Shown piece by piece: positions 8,701-18,719 of a stretch of DNA of 64,000 bases. The stretch lies in NCBI RefSeq assembly GCF_963678635.1, contig NC_087066.1:56190312-56254311 (forward strand), in the 5' to 3' direction. Within the stretch, counting starts at the first letter, position 1. Every line of letters begins with the position of its first letter. The notes under the pieces are model-generated. The model did no database searches. It was not told where the DNA came from and was given only the letters and a program-made list of their open reading frames with translations. A program made the translations under genes and the position numbers. The DNA is from Symsagittifera roscoffensis (taxonomy: Eukaryota > Xenacoelomorpha > Acoela > Convolutidae).

Positions 8701-11700
8701 CTTCTCCGGTTTCGTCTTCTTCCATGAATCTGGACCACTCCCCGGACTCTTGATCTAGTCCCAGGTGTTCAACTTCTTCTCTGAATGTTACTTTTTTATC
8801 CCTGACTTTTGTCTGCTCCAGAATTTTGTCGGGGATTTTTTCAACTAGTGATCGCACAACTTCCTTGCTATCAGTGATGCTTCCTTTTGAGACGTCAGTA
8901 TTGTTCACTGTTTCTTCTCTCCGAAGTATGGTTAGTTCCGGTGCCTCCTGACCTTTCCCTTGGATCACGGGCTTGTCATCTGATAGTTTCTCAAGCAACC
9001 TCATTAAGTCTTCATCTTGGACCGTTCCCTCCTCTACCTGGGTGAGATCATAACCTTTTGCCTTGAGTGTTTCCCTCACGATCTTGGACTTGAGCATTAT
9101 TCCTACCGGAATCCCTCTGCTTCTCTTCAAGATGGTCTTTTCAAGAGGCTCTTTCGGCAATTCGGGATGATCTTCAATCGGTTTGCCTGATTTGTCCAGC
9201 CATCTCGTGAGTGGAAGACTGTCGTACGTTTCTTTGTCCATAAAGGAGAAGCCATCTTTGATCTCAGGTCTGTCCGCCTCTCTTTGTTCTTGCCTCTCGT
9301 AGAACTCCGTCTTCTTACTCAAGCTGTCAGCATTTTGATGTTTATCTCGTGTTCTGTGCTCAATTATCATGTTGTATCCATCCAAGCGAACTATCCACCT
9401 CCCAATATAGCTCTGGTCCATTGAGTACGTTTTCAGCCAGCTTAGCGCTCGGTTGTCGACTCGCAGCTTGAAGGGCTCACTGCCTAAGTATGCTCTGTAT
9501 TTTTCGACAAAGGTGACCACCGCGAACATCTCTGCTTTCGGTGCTCCGTACTTCATTTCTGTGTCACTTAGGACCTTGCTCCCGTATGCTATTGGTCTCA
9601 AGACTGTCTTCCCATTCCATTCTTGTTCTTGATGGAGAATCCCAGAAATAGCGACTACTGATGCATCCGTGTCTAGCACGTACATCCCTTTCTCAGTCGG
9701 CATACCCAGTACTGGTGCCTCACACAGCTCTTTCTTTATTCTCTGGAATGACTCTTCTGCCGCGTTGTTCCACGTGAACTTCTTGCCCTTATGTCTCATT
9801 AATTGTTGCATCGGGTATACTTTGTCCGCATATCCCTTGATGAATTCTCTATAATAGTTGGCGAAACCCAGGAAGCTCATCAGCTGGTGTTCCGTCTTCG
9901 GTGATTTCCAGGTTAGGACTGCTTCCACGGCGTCTGGGTCAGGTCTGATACCGTGTTTATCTACCATCCTGCCCAAGTATTTGATCGAGTCCTTGAGTAT
10001 CTCGCACTTTGATGGTTTACACTTCAGCCCCGATCTTTTCATGCACGCGAACACCTCGTCAAGCCTCTCGATGTGGTCTTCTAGTGTTGGCGTTGCTATT
10101 ACCACGTCGTCCACGTAGCACATTACCAGGTTGCCGTACTTCTTCGTCACGCCTATCAACGCGTGTGCCATCAGCCGCTGAAACGTGGCTGTTGCATTGC
10201 AGAGTCCAAACGGCATCCGTTTCCATTGAAACAGACCCAACTCACAGGCGAACCCTGTCTTGTCCCTGTCTTGCTTCCTTAATGGTACCTGCCAAAAGGC
10301 CGAGCCTAAATCAAGAGTCGTAAAAAATTTCGCATCACCTAACTTCGAGAGGCTCTCATCAATTCTAGGTATGGGATAGGCATCCTTTACCGTGACGGAG
10401 TTCAGGTATCGAAAGTCACAACAAAACCTTAACTGGTCGCCTTTCTTTTTGGCCATCACTACTCCACACGCCCACGGTGACTTGGATGGTTCTATCATGT
10501 CATACTCTAGTAACGTTTCGATTTCTTTTCTACACGCGTCCGATTTGTGTGGGGTCATGCGCCTCGCCCCCTCCCTGTGTGGCACCGCGTTTTCCTCAAG
10601 TTCTATTTCATGTTCAACAAAATTACAACACCCGATATCCGCCTTATGCCTTGAAAAAACCTCCTCGTTCCGCTCTAGTACGTCCTTGATAGCTTCGAGC
10701 TGTTCATCTTTCAGTTTGCCCCTTAAATGTTCAATCTCCGGCAGAACCGGTTTATCAGTTTGCATTTCATCTAGCGTGGGTCGCTCTGGAAAGTTCGAAC
10801 AGCTCGAAAGCCCATCGTCCGTTTCTGACTTAAGTGATTTGATAAGACTTGAAGAATCTTTTATTCTCTGCAATCGTCTCAAGATACAAATTTTGTGCCT
10901 GTGATTAGGACAATCAACAACTTCATTTTGTTTTGAGTTTTCAATTGTTTCGTATCGAGTTTTAACTGGTAAAGCATATCCCAGCTTCCTCCCTCTCTGT
11001 ATCGTGATCGGTATATCAAGGGTATTCAACAAGACACTGACGCAGAGGCCGCTCTTCGTTATCGAAAATGATCTTCCTAAAACAGCAGCGCTTTGACTAT
11101 TGGGATTCGGAACTATACACACTTGCTTGTTGTCACTTAGTTCATTATAATTTTTCATCCTCAAGCTTACGATTGCCGCTTCATTAGCTTTTAACCTCAC
11201 TCTCCTACTCAAGAATACCGGTGCTTTGTTTTCATTCGCCATTATTAAATTTACCGGTTTGATTGCGTACCTCCTATCCGGGTTCCGTATCCTGAACATT
11301 GCATTATTTAGATCAATCGTTACGTCGAAATTCCTGATGAAGTCTCTGCCCAAAATGAATTGGTCAGATTCATCTAGGTTTTCTACCACGATGAAGCTCA
11401 TCCACAGGTTACGTTCCCCCAAATTGAGGGCTATTATCGGCGTCCTGCCCAGCACCCGTAGGGCCCCTTTGTTTGCAGCTGACAGCCGTATTCTCGAGTC
11501 TATCAAGTCACCTTTGTCAAAGCCCATCTTTTCCCATGTTTCGATTGGTATGACGCTCAAGACTGCTCCCGTGTCAAGTAATCCACGCAACTGAGTCTTT
11601 TTGCCATTTATGTCTAGCACGTGCCCTGTCACGTCTGCTTCCGTCCCGATGTGCATTGCATCTTCTTCAAGCATGGCACAGTGTCCGATCGATCTTACTT

Positions 11701-14542
11701 TCAATTCTTCTTTCCCTACATAGATTTGTCCAATTAGGTCTTCGTCGCATGTTATCATCGTCTTGGTATAGATGTTGATTCCATCTATATTTAGCATGAC
11801 CTCGTGTGGACCATAAGCTTCAGTGTACCTATTATCAACACGTACCGATTTGCTGCCCCCTCTCGTGAGTAGTGCCCTGAGCGCTCTAGAAGTCGTTTGT
11901 GGACTTATTCCACTCAAGTAGTCTGCATACACGTCAATGTGCATTATCGTCTGGTCGCTCGGCTCGCTCAAGTTTCTGGTTACCTCGTGTCCGCCCACTG
12001 TGATTATCGACATTATTCTTGCTCCGATTTTCGATATTCCAAAAGGTTTACCTGTCACCATTTTCACGGTGTTACAATTCCCGGTCTTCGTTGAGCCCGT
12101 TCTAGCCTCTGGTACTGAGTTCGATCCGGTTAATGCTCCGTTAAAATTCTGTCTTTCGATCTCCAACTTTAGTCGTTGCTCTATTTCTTTCGCAGCCAGA
12201 TCTTGTTTCACTTTGGCAATTGCTTCCGTCGCCGCTTTCTCATAATTTATCTCTAGAGAGCTTCCGGCCGCGGACTCTAACGCACCGCTAACATGTGTCA
12301 CAGCTTTCACTGTCTTCGTCGGCAATTCGGTGTTTGGTGCCCCCAAGTTCCTAGATTCAAACTCGTTTTGCCTGTTCCGCTGATTCTGCACCGCCGCTAA
12401 TGCCAACTTATGTTTGGGGTGATTCTGGTCCTTGACCGCTTCCCAGAATAAGGGACAATCCATTCTGAAGTGCCCCTCCTGGTTACAGAAGAAGCATCTG
12501 GCGCCTATCTTGATGATTAAGCCGTTATAGTACTCGTGTTCCTCCATCTGGCTCATATCCTCTTCATCCGGTGCATAACCTAGGCTCTTCATGCCTTGTT
12601 TGTACGTTGTGCAGTCAGCCACATGATGATCCGCTGACCCGCAGTTCGCGCATGATCTGCGCTTGTCCATATCATCTCTAGGTTTGTACCATGATGACCT
12701 CTGGGGTTGGCTTCCCCCTTGCGTGTTCCTGTTTTCGGAATATGAGTACTTCTTAGGTTTCATCAGCATGTATTCTCTTGATTTCTGTCTCATTTCTTCT
12801 GGGGTGGGTGCGCTGTCCTTCGACAATGTGTAGTATGTTGCTAACATTGTCCTTAAGTCATCACTTTTCACCCCATCGATGAACTTCGAGGCAATGCTAA
12901 AGTTCCGTCTATTTGTCGACTCCTCTGGGTCACTCCTCCTTCTCAAGCTCTCGAGGCCATCTAGGAACCGATCTATTGACTCGTCGTCCCTCTGCCTTCT
13001 CTTTTCAAATCGCATCATCGCTTGGTGACCCTTCATGCCTGACCCGAATCGATTCAGCAATATCTCGAAGATCTTGTCCGCGGTGTCGCGTTCTTCCTCC
13101 TTCTTTGCGACCACGCATTTTAATGCCGTTCCTTCCAAGTTGCTCAGTATGGCTGTACATGCTTGTCTTTCGTCACTCAAGTTGTCTTGTTCTAGATGTA
13201 ATCTCATCACTTCCACCCAAGTGTCAATGCATCCATCGGAGTCGTCCTTGAATTCTTTTGGCTTCTTGAATGTCTTTCTTGATTTTCCCTCTCTCCTGTC
13301 GCTCGAGTCAGTGTTCCTCGTGGCGAAGGCCTCTAGAGTCCTGTTCATCATCTCCCAAGTGCTGGCCCATGTCATAGCATCCGGTCCTGTGTTGCTGTTA
13401 GCTGTTGAATCTCCCGGAGCAGTCGTTGTATTCGACGTTCCATTCTTCATTATTGTTTTCGCAGCTGTTGGTGCTATGCTTATCGCATCCCTGGTTAAGG
13501 GCAACGGTGTCGATTGCCGTTTGTTCCTTTGTGGTTCTACAAAGTCAACTCTGGTGCTTTGCGTACGATCCGCTGCCGGTCTTTCTTGTGGAGTAGAACC
13601 TCTCAAGATTGCATCCAACTTCGCCTGTATTGCACACGAACTCTCGGCTTGACTCTTGCTCATTGTGTCCATTCTCCTTTCCAGGCTCCCTAATTGGCTG
13701 TTGACATCATCATATCGGTTCTTCAACTGTTGCATGTCTGTTTTGATGTTCTTTTCTCGTTCTTCATTGGTGGCTTCTACCTTATCTGACATTTCCTTGA
13801 GTCTCTCCTCTGTTGCCTTAGCTAGGTTAAAATAACTGTCTAGATACTCGTGCTTGTTGTATCTTATCTCCTTTTTTATCACCTCTCTGTCTTCTTCACT
13901 GTTCTTAAGTCTTTTGTCAATCTGATTTAATTTCGCCAACAAGTCGCCCAGCTCAATGGTAGTCTCTTCATGGTCAGCCGTGAGTTTCTCTTCGGCCGTA
14001 GCCTCTGCTTTAGCTTGTTCCTCATTCTGGCCGGTTTCTGTCGTTTTCGTGCTCACTGTACCAAATGTTCGTGCTCTTTCTGCTTTTGGTTCTTCAGTCA
14101 CGTTTTCTTTCGTTTTTATTCCGAACATTATTCCCAATTTTTCCGTAAAAGATGTCCTCTTTACTTGAGAGTCTTCTTTCACCGTTTCTTCGGTGTTGCC
14201 TATTGCATCTTCCGCGTCATCTATCGGTGAGAACTCTATGGGTTTCTGGTTCGGTTCCTCTGCATTGGGCATTGGAGTTGACTCTGTCGCCATCTTCCTT
14301 GTTTCATCCACACTTTGATCGGGTGTCTCTAGATCAATCTCGATGGTGGGTTCTACTCGCTCCCCTTCCGTGTCCTCTTTCGCCCTGTTCTCCGCTGTAC
14401 TCCTTGTGCTGACCATGTTAACTGAAAAGTTCGTCTTCGTTATCTTTGGGCCCGTTGATGTCGTTCCGCGCAGCGATGAATTATATTTCGTGTTTGATCC
14501 ACTTGACCTTTTTTCGAGCACCGGTACCCTACTCCGCCTCAT
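5738..14542 (-). CDS. Gag-Pol polyprotein of element I with C-terminal macro-like domain
   Basis: 2,934 codons without a break. Order by residue: charged/coiled N-terminus (1-330); capsid-type gag domain (about 430-550); two CCHC knuckles, CANCGSADHHVADC (~630) and CFFCNQEGHFRMDC (~681); aspartic protease LLDTGAVLSVIP (~987); reverse transcriptase (~1330-1560) with YVDDVVIA (~1479); RNase H starting VLDTDASVVAISG (~1625); integrase with HHCC finger (HDQMGHQG ... CLACLQ, ~2165-2205), DD35E residues in VVQIDHQ (~2230), FQSDNGKAF (~2287) and NGLVERQNRTL (~2325); GPY/F module WRGPFMITEV (~2470). An acidic linker follows, then a C-terminal module (~2795-2934) like the OARD1/TARG1 macro fold. Unusually, gag and pol are one frame with no shift. 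All catalytic pol residues are present, so the copy could be active. Confidence 0.95.
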   Translation of the reverse strand: MRRSRVPVLEKRSSGSNTKYNSSLRGTTSTGPKITKTNFSVNMVSTRSTAENRAKEDTEGERVEPTIEIDLETPDQSVDETRKMATESTPMPNAEEPNQKPIEFSPIDDAEDAIGNTEETVKEDSQVKRTSFTEKLGIMFGIKTKENVTEEPKAERARTFGTVSTKTTETGQNEEQAKAEATAEEKLTADHEETTIELGDLLAKLNQIDKRLKNSEEDREVIKKEIRYNKHEYLDSYFNLAKATEERLKEMSDKVEATNEEREKNIKTDMQQLKNRYDDVNSQLGSLERRMDTMSKSQAESSCAIQAKLDAILRGSTPQERPAADRTQSTRVDFVEPQRNKRQSTPLPLTRDAISIAPTAAKTIMKNGTSNTTTAPGDSTANSNTGPDAMTWASTWEMMNRTLEAFATRNTDSSDRREGKSRKTFKKPKEFKDDSDGCIDTWVEVMRLHLEQDNLSDERQACTAILSNLEGTALKCVVAKKEEERDTADKIFEILLNRFGSGMKGHQAMMRFEKRRQRDDESIDRFLDGLESLRRRSDPEESTNRRNFSIASKFIDGVKSDDLRTMLATYYTLSKDSAPTPEEMRQKSREYMLMKPKKYSYSENRNTQGGSQPQRSSWYKPRDDMDKRRSCANCGSADHHVADCTTYKQGMKSLGYAPDEEDMSQMEEHEYYNGLIIKIGARCFFCNQEGHFRMDCPLFWEAVKDQNHPKHKLALAAVQNQRNRQNEFESRNLGAPNTELPTKTVKAVTHVSGALESAAGSSLEINYEKAATEAIAKVKQDLAAKEIEQRLKLEIERQNFNGALTGSNSVPEARTGSTKTGNCNTVKMVTGKPFGISKIGARIMSIITVGGHEVTRNLSEPSDQTIMHIDVYADYLSGISPQTTSRALRALLTRGGSKSVRVDNRYTEAYGPHEVMLNIDGINIYTKTMITCDEDLIGQIYVGKEELKVRSIGHCAMLEEDAMHIGTEADVTGHVLDINGKKTQLRGLLDTGAVLSVIPIETWEKMGFDKGDLIDSRIRLSAANKGALRVLGRTPIIALNLGERNLWMSFIVVENLDESDQFILGRDFIRNFDVTIDLNNAMFRIRNPDRRYAIKPVNLIMANENKAPVFLSRRVRLKANEAAIVSLRMKNYNELSDNKQVCIVPNPNSQSAAVLGRSFSITKSGLCVSVLLNTLDIPITIQRGRKLGYALPVKTRYETIENSKQNEVVDCPNHRHKICILRRLQRIKDSSSLIKSLKSETDDGLSSCSNFPERPTLDEMQTDKPVLPEIEHLRGKLKDEQLEAIKDVLERNEEVFSRHKADIGCCNFVEHEIELEENAVPHREGARRMTPHKSDACRKEIETLLEYDMIEPSKSPWACGVVMAKKKGDQLRFCCDFRYLNSVTVKDAYPIPRIDESLSKLGDAKFFTTLDLGSAFWQVPLRKQDRDKTGFACELGLFQWKRMPFGLCNATATFQRLMAHALIGVTKKYGNLVMCYVDDVVIATPTLEDHIERLDEVFACMKRSGLKCKPSKCEILKDSIKYLGRMVDKHGIRPDPDAVEAVLTWKSPKTEHQLMSFLGFANYYREFIKGYADKVYPMQQLMRHKGKKFTWNNAAEESFQRIKKELCEAPVLGMPTEKGMYVLDTDASVVAISGILHQEQEWNGKTVLRPIAYGSKVLSDTEMKYGAPKAEMFAVVTFVEKYRAYLGSEPFKLRVDNRALSWLKTYSMDQSYIGRWIVRLDGYNMIIEHRTRDKHQNADSLSKKTEFYERQEQREADRPEIKDGFSFMDKETYDSLPLTRWLDKSGKPIEDHPELPKEPLEKTILKRSRGIPVGIMLKSKIVRETLKAKGYDLTQVEEGTVQDEDLMRLLEKLSDDKPVIQGKGQEAPELTILRREETVNNTDVSKGSITDSKEVVRSLVEKIPDKILEQTKVRDKKVTFREEVEHLGLDQESGEWSRFMEEDETGEGKLSGEREEWDEDSDESSEDQDSLCMILAEEKIRQHDRELQTDPSSGTYNLEIQEVRGGEELEKIAVSRKPLRELSCNSNVRTNLVPEDDMKIVKRMICVKLSDDIHNPGEMNGQIMALKEHVKARYRLSDLIRAQRNDKMTSNLSKWIHSGVKEKGELEEDSYKILSQFYKEKRDLLYHTAEGVVACKRRDEEKILHKHNLIILPQLYQTEVLFRSHDQMGHQGIDKVQQRILHRFDWPGMRKACERWVNACLACLQVKDPRKMKFPLKSVESSEFNEVVQIDHQKICMTESGYNQILVIIDHFTKLAEAVPCQTASAEETCDHLITHWISRYGCPMTFQSDNGKAFVGDLTKELMKRSHIAQAHSTTYHPQTNGLVERQNRTLVNMLRVYCSRYMTDWDKYLPQVVGAYNSTQHSTTGISPFMMLTGRERAMPLTFFYPEYEGKRTSPQAYVKEAIKRQQELNELCRRNTAQAQMRQRKKYDEKILRAKPYEVGQYVWVFQNVIPPKGTKKLLKKWRGPFMITEVHQQGRFYRLSTGRAAHYENLKPHVPSPEDWCLPKDMEGLEYLVVEPACEVNEKGTREKNDGNENLSLDDNEKIEVESDAGSFVEEDWNDPEQNEVPKWMEPDRPTPPETRTGNRKRTGMRYNRYGDDFLIDKIQPDKLGDELLSAGELEAGEEWQVIDDGGHYPQDDYSTPELETDLEQSEIERRENTNLRILEWMRDVKDESHEGQSIQQVDISAANYMKTEDPLFGWTATDRPLDIPKDNSDPTTSTGTSIKIFVRGVGVGLTHTENLMIKKLKEVRETSGLELEEEEPEPTIGRNFKTKFEIPNEYSENIMITDSDFILSNRTSAICITADMSFKSRLEADFKREYQNVEFLFRQRPGLGGIAALPPSVAQVPGKYLCFLVTRVNDRNTIDPEHVILALTRLRDFMIERGIVEVSMPVYDPNRGKLSSRELYAILHVVFAETEIMVHLHKKYYLSIA
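5741..6180 (-). other. Macro-domain-like module at the polyprotein C-terminus
   Basis: The last ~140 residues follow the strand order of OARD1-type macro domains: SAICITADMSFKSRL, then FKREYQNV, then GGIAALPP, then YLCFLVTR, a helix EHVILALTRLRDFM, then VEVSMPVYD and a final helix with VVFAETEI. Known OARD1 proteins bind and hydrolyse ADP-ribose adducts. Where the family has GCGLD after SMPRI, this copy has DPNRG, so the usual catalytic Asp is replaced. Ligand binding without hydrolysis is therefore more likely than full activity. The assignment rests on by-eye comparison. Confidence 0.6.
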
Positions 14543-14821
14543 TATTTCTATTTACAACTGCTTTTATTTACAATTTTATTATATACACGATTCTATTCTA
14601 AGGGTAAAAAAAAATATTTTTTGTGGTAACAAATTCTGTACAACGTGTTAAAAACCTTATCCAATTCTCTTTCTAAAACCTCCGAAAAATTTTCCTTAAT
14701 TTGGTCTTAACCCTACCTATTTCGATTTGTCTTATTCTGTCTTAAAACGCACTTGTTGTAATTTGACTTCAATTTCTATACCGTCCCAAGACTATTCGTC
14801 ACTATCACAGTACTCTCCGTT
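14543..14821 (-). other. AT-rich 5' leader next to the gag start
   Basis: Non-coding, AT-rich, between the gag ATG and the tandem array. A run of nine A (plus strand) lies near 14608. No convincing primer-binding site was identified. Confidence 0.4.
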
Positions 14822-15610
14822 AGTGTCCTAAGACCCTTGTACCAAGACCACTGTTCCAAGACTAGTGTCCCAAGACTACTGTCCCAAGACCAGTGTCCCA
14901 AGGCTAGTGTCCCAAGACTACTGTCCCAAGGCTAGTGTCCCAAGGCTAGTGTCCCAAGACTACTGTCCCAAGGGTAGTGTCCCAAGACCAGTGTCCCAAG
15001 ACTACTGTCCCAAGACTAGTGTCCCAAGGCTAGTGTCCCAAGACTACTGTCCCAAGACTAGTGTCCCAAGGGTAGTGTCCCAAGACCAGTGTCCCAAGGC
15101 TGGTATCCCAAGACTAGTGTCCCAAGACTAGTGTCCCAAGGGTAGTGTCCCAAGACCAGTGTCCCAAGGCTGGTGTCCCAAGACTAGTGTCCCAAGACTA
15201 GTGTCCCAAGACCACTGTCCCAAGACTGTCCCAAGACCCTGTCCCAAGACCACTGTCCCAAGACCACTGTCCCAAGACCCTGTCCCAAGACCCTGTCCCA
15301 AGACCCTGTCCCAAGACCCTGTCCCAAGACCACTGTCCCAAGACCACTGTCCCAAGACCCTGTCCCAAGACCACTGTCCCAAGACCCTGTCCCAAGACCC
15401 TGTCCCAAGACCACTGTCCCAAGACCACTGTCCCAAGACCCTGTCCCAAGACCACTGTCCCAAGACCACTGTCCCAAGACCACTGTCCCAAGACCCTGTC
15501 CCAAGACCCCTGTCCCAAGACCACTGTCCCAAGACCCTGTCCCAAGACCCTGTCCCAAGACCACTATTTCAAGACTGCTCTGTCCCAAGACTTCTTCGGT
15601 CTTGTCCCAA
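14822..15610. repeat. 13/14-nt tandem array (CCCAAGAC) in the element I leader
   Basis: More than fifty consecutive units of the type TGTCCCAAGACCAC or TGTCCCAAGACTAG (14 nt), mixed with 13-nt units CTGTCCCAAGACC. The left third carries the CTAG variants, the right two thirds the CCAC/CC variants, as expected of two successive expansions. Long open frames exist on both strands only because the unit lacks stops; since 13 and 14 are not multiples of three, coding is not supported. It lies in the transcribed leader between the putative LTR and gag. Confidence 0.95.
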
Positions 15611-17899
15611 TACTCGTCACGGAGTGTCTTCCTCGTTGTAGGGTCTTCTTGAACCACCGTACCTCGTACCACCACTCAAGCTCTAGTAAAATTTTCCCAA
15701 AAACCCTCTCTTAAAAGCCAAATGCTGACCCCCCTCTTCTTTTTGGTTGTTTCTATTTCAATGTAGGCGCGCAGGTATCTTGTGATCACCTGTTCGTATA
15801 AAACCAAACACAAATCCTCAATAAAATGCAACAAAAAATTTTAAGTAAGAAAAATAATAAAAACAGAAAAATGAGCCCACCTAAAATTTAAAGGTGACCA
15901 ATGTCTACCTTTCGTCTAAAAAAATTGTCTGGTACCTAATTGCCACGCGTTTTCCTCCCCCCACTAGTGATCTTATGGGGTATCACAAAAGCTGTCTATA
16001 TCCGGTCCCCCCTACCAAACCAACCAGCGTACCAGCCTTAACTCGAGTTGGATTTTGGATCTCCACCTAATATTACCAACGCGTGTTAATTTCTAATGTA
16101 ACTAAGTCAACGATGTCGACTAATTAGTTACTCTAATTTCCCCCTTTTTGCAATTTACAACCGCCAACCTCTAGCCTAACCAGTCCCCCTTCTAACCTCC
16201 CCCCTTTCTAGCCCCCCTTCTTAAGCCTAAAATATACTTTAAGCGCCGGGTGCTAAACCTCTCAAGACAAAACCGTAGACCTGTTTCCAGGCCTGCTCAA
16301 GTAAAAACGTTCCTCAAAACTGGGGGATTTCGCTTATCCAATTTTACACTTATCTCCTATAATGTAATGTGGATTCTAACGATACCCGTTCTGCCCAACT
16401 TGAGAACTCGAGAATTGCCAAATCCTTCTTGGCTGCTTTCCCACTCGACTGGTCACCTGTTCCAGTCCAGTCTCCTATTGGTTCAGCCAAGTGTCCCTGA
16501 ACCACTTTCCCACTCGGCTGGTCACCTCTTCCAGTCAAGTCTCCTATTGGTCCAGCTAAGTTCCAAGCTATCTGAAAACCCTTGACAACGCCCCACTTCG
16601 GGCACTTTATTCAGTTTACTGGTTTAAATTGCTAGGTTGATCGAAACGATCGAACTTGTAAAACAGTATGGGTATACTATTTAATTAATATGAAGGTTTG
16701 ATCCAACTAATCTGGTGTCAAAGTCACTGTCTTTTTTCGTTTTATGGTTTTTGTTCCTTTTTCTATTCTTTTTTGGTTTTTGTTTTGCTTTTTGTCTTTT
16801 TGCTCGTGTTTTTGTCCCCCTAGTTGCCCCCCTTTACTCGGTTAGCTAAGCCTCGTTCGGAGAGCGTACCAGGAAATTTTCTCGAGTTTTCTTAAAAAGC
16901 TATCACGGTACAACCGGAAGGTTTGCACGTTCCTGTCGAACCGTACCGCCGGTACTCTAGAATGGGCATTCAGCCCGAAGCTGTCTCAAGTGGGTTCGAC
17001 TCCGTAGTCTTGATGTCGTAAACACCCAGGAGCGCCATAAAAACACTATGTAACATTCGTCTACTACAGTCACACATGAGGCTTAAGAAAAATAGGCCCT
17101 ATAACCACTGGCTCAAGGGTCAGGGACACTATCTCTTGTGTTTTTCTACCTCAAGAACGGTCGGAGCCAGTTCGGTTCGCTTGTGACATGAGACTACGAC
17201 CCGTTACAGCTTAAAGGCTACTACTAAAATATCCCCCCACTCTAGAATTAGAAACGTCCCCATACTTAGGTCTCTAGATACCCAAAATACATGAACGCCG
17301 TTAAAAACCGGGTCGGAACAATCCGTTAAGTTGCTTTTTTTATTAGACAGTGGAACTTTGATCCATTTCAGATGGATCAACCTAAAACTCGCCTTACCTC
17401 AACATAACAATCATAAAACACACTCTAGAAATTTAAATTAAGGACTCACATGTTGATGCGCTCAAGCACAGGAAGTAATTAAATGGGTGAGCAACTCTAG
17501 AATTAACTAAGGTGACTAGATAAGTTCAATGTTTATCAGTTTGAATGGTAAGGGTAAGTTTGAACTCAAGAACGAAGTTTTATGTGGACCATTGGGACAC
17601 TCAAGCTGTCCACCTTTCCGTCGAAGGTTCACTCTGGTCCAGTTCGAATAATTACTCTCTCGGGAATACTCTGTCTTCTATTTCAGATAGGACAGCTCTA
17701 CTCTTGTTCACTATGATGGAAATTGCGAATAGCAATTTCCCACTCGTTTTTATCTAACAACTTTCCCGCAATTGTTCTAAAATTGTTCTCTTTTCTTTTT
17801 CTGATTTTCAGTTCTCGCGAGAAAATCGTGCATGACATGTTCCATTCGAAATTTTAAAAATTTAAATTTCACTCCAAAATCAAGTGTTTTCTGCTCTTC
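15611..17899 (-). promoter_or_regulatory. Putative 5' LTR / promoter region of element I
   Basis: No coding frame of note. On the element strand it contains a 69 bp duplicated segment with CCAAT boxes and scattered CTTGAG/TCTAGA words like those in the coding part. By position it should hold the 5' LTR. I could not fix LTR ends because the 3' LTR is outside the window. Confidence 0.4.
16437..16560 (-). repeat. 69 bp direct repeat with CCAAT boxes
   Basis: Two copies, 16437-16505 and 16506 to about 16560, beginning TTTCCCACTCGACTGGTCAC and TTTCCCACTCGGCTGGTCAC. Each contains CTCCTATTGG, which on the element strand is a CCAAT box. This resembles a duplicated U3 enhancer. Confidence 0.7.
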
Positions 17900-17971
17900 T
17901 CAAGGTCAAACTTCCAAATATGACCGACTGGCACATCAAGGTCAAACTTCCAAATATGACCGACTGGCACA
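17900..17971. repeat. 36 bp perfect tandem duplication
   Basis: Two identical head-to-tail copies, 17900-17935 and 17936-17971, starting TCAAGGTCAAACTTCCAAAT. It lies at the point where G+C and CTCAAG words drop off, close to the presumed end of element I. Confidence 0.9.
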
Positions 17972-18719
17972 TGATAGTCATTTGAAAGAATGGGCACCTC
18001 AGTAATTTCCCTAGCAAAGTAGTCTTATAGAATCAATACCCAGTGCACGAATGTATAGACTCGACCATAATTGATGACGATATATCTGGGTTTATGCGTT
18101 CAATAAGGATATTTTTGCGGTCGTCTGCAAAGCATTCTCTATGTGTCGTTTTGCCGGAATGAACAAAATCATGGAATGAAAAATCTGGCATTACAAAAAG
18201 TTTGAAAAAAGGTCCAGATTTTCTAGCCTTTAGATTCGTATACATACAACGAATTTGAAATGTGCGGAGGAAAATAATAAAAAATTATTTCCCTTGATAT
18301 TACCCAAAACTAGGTCATTAAGACGAAAAAAGTAGGCCGAAATAATTAGGGCCGAGGATTTTTTTGGTGAATTAAGTAAAAAAGGAAATACGAAGTCAAG
18401 GCAAGATAAATGACATTTTGTAGGAGTAGATATACACTAAAGCAATCATTCAAAAAATTGCGCGAAGCAAAAAAAAAACGATTCAAGATGTGACAACTAT
18501 TTGTTGCAATTGCTTTTTTTCGTTATGGAAAATGATTTCCAAGTTTATTGGAAAAACTTTATTTTTTCTCAAAAATTTCTATCAATTTTAAAAAAAGGGT
18601 ATCAATTGATAGACCACCTACTTCCCTTGTAAGACTGAATACTCCCCTAGACTCTGTCTCGGCCTTCGAAAAAGTCTGTGGGGTATTAATTGACCCATAT
18701 TTTAGTGGGCGAATTTTTG

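Larger units (their letters stand above)
1..17975 (-). mobile_element. Element I: giant Gypsy-type LTR retrotransposon (3' end outside the window)
   Basis: Minus-strand coding order is gag, protease, RT, RNase H, integrase, macro-like module, coiled-coil ORF, SGNH-hydrolase ORF; protease-RT-RNase H-integrase is the Ty3/Gypsy order. All three frames are unbroken, so this copy looks young. It is richer in G+C than the flank: the 60 bases from 1141 hold 36 G+C, the 60 from 19801 hold 19. CTCAAG and CTAGA words recur throughout, including the non-coding part up to about 17.97 kb, which is why I place the 5' boundary there. The 3' LTR lies left of base 1, so the LTR pair and target duplication cannot be seen. 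The right boundary is approximate. Confidence 0.8.

Noticed and set aside
14822-15610. CRISPR array
   Set aside because: Units are directly abutting 13/14-mers without spacers, in a eukaryotic retroelement.
14865-15675. Long open frames on both strands within the CCCAAGAC array (for example 14865-15131, 15159-15641 and minus-strand 15184-15675)
   Set aside because: They arise because the 13/14-nt unit lacks stops. Repetition changes phase, and the frames start and end with the array.
17545-17757. 70-codon plus-strand frame in the element I 5' region
   Set aside because: Isolated, no motif, and antisense to the element within its probable LTR.
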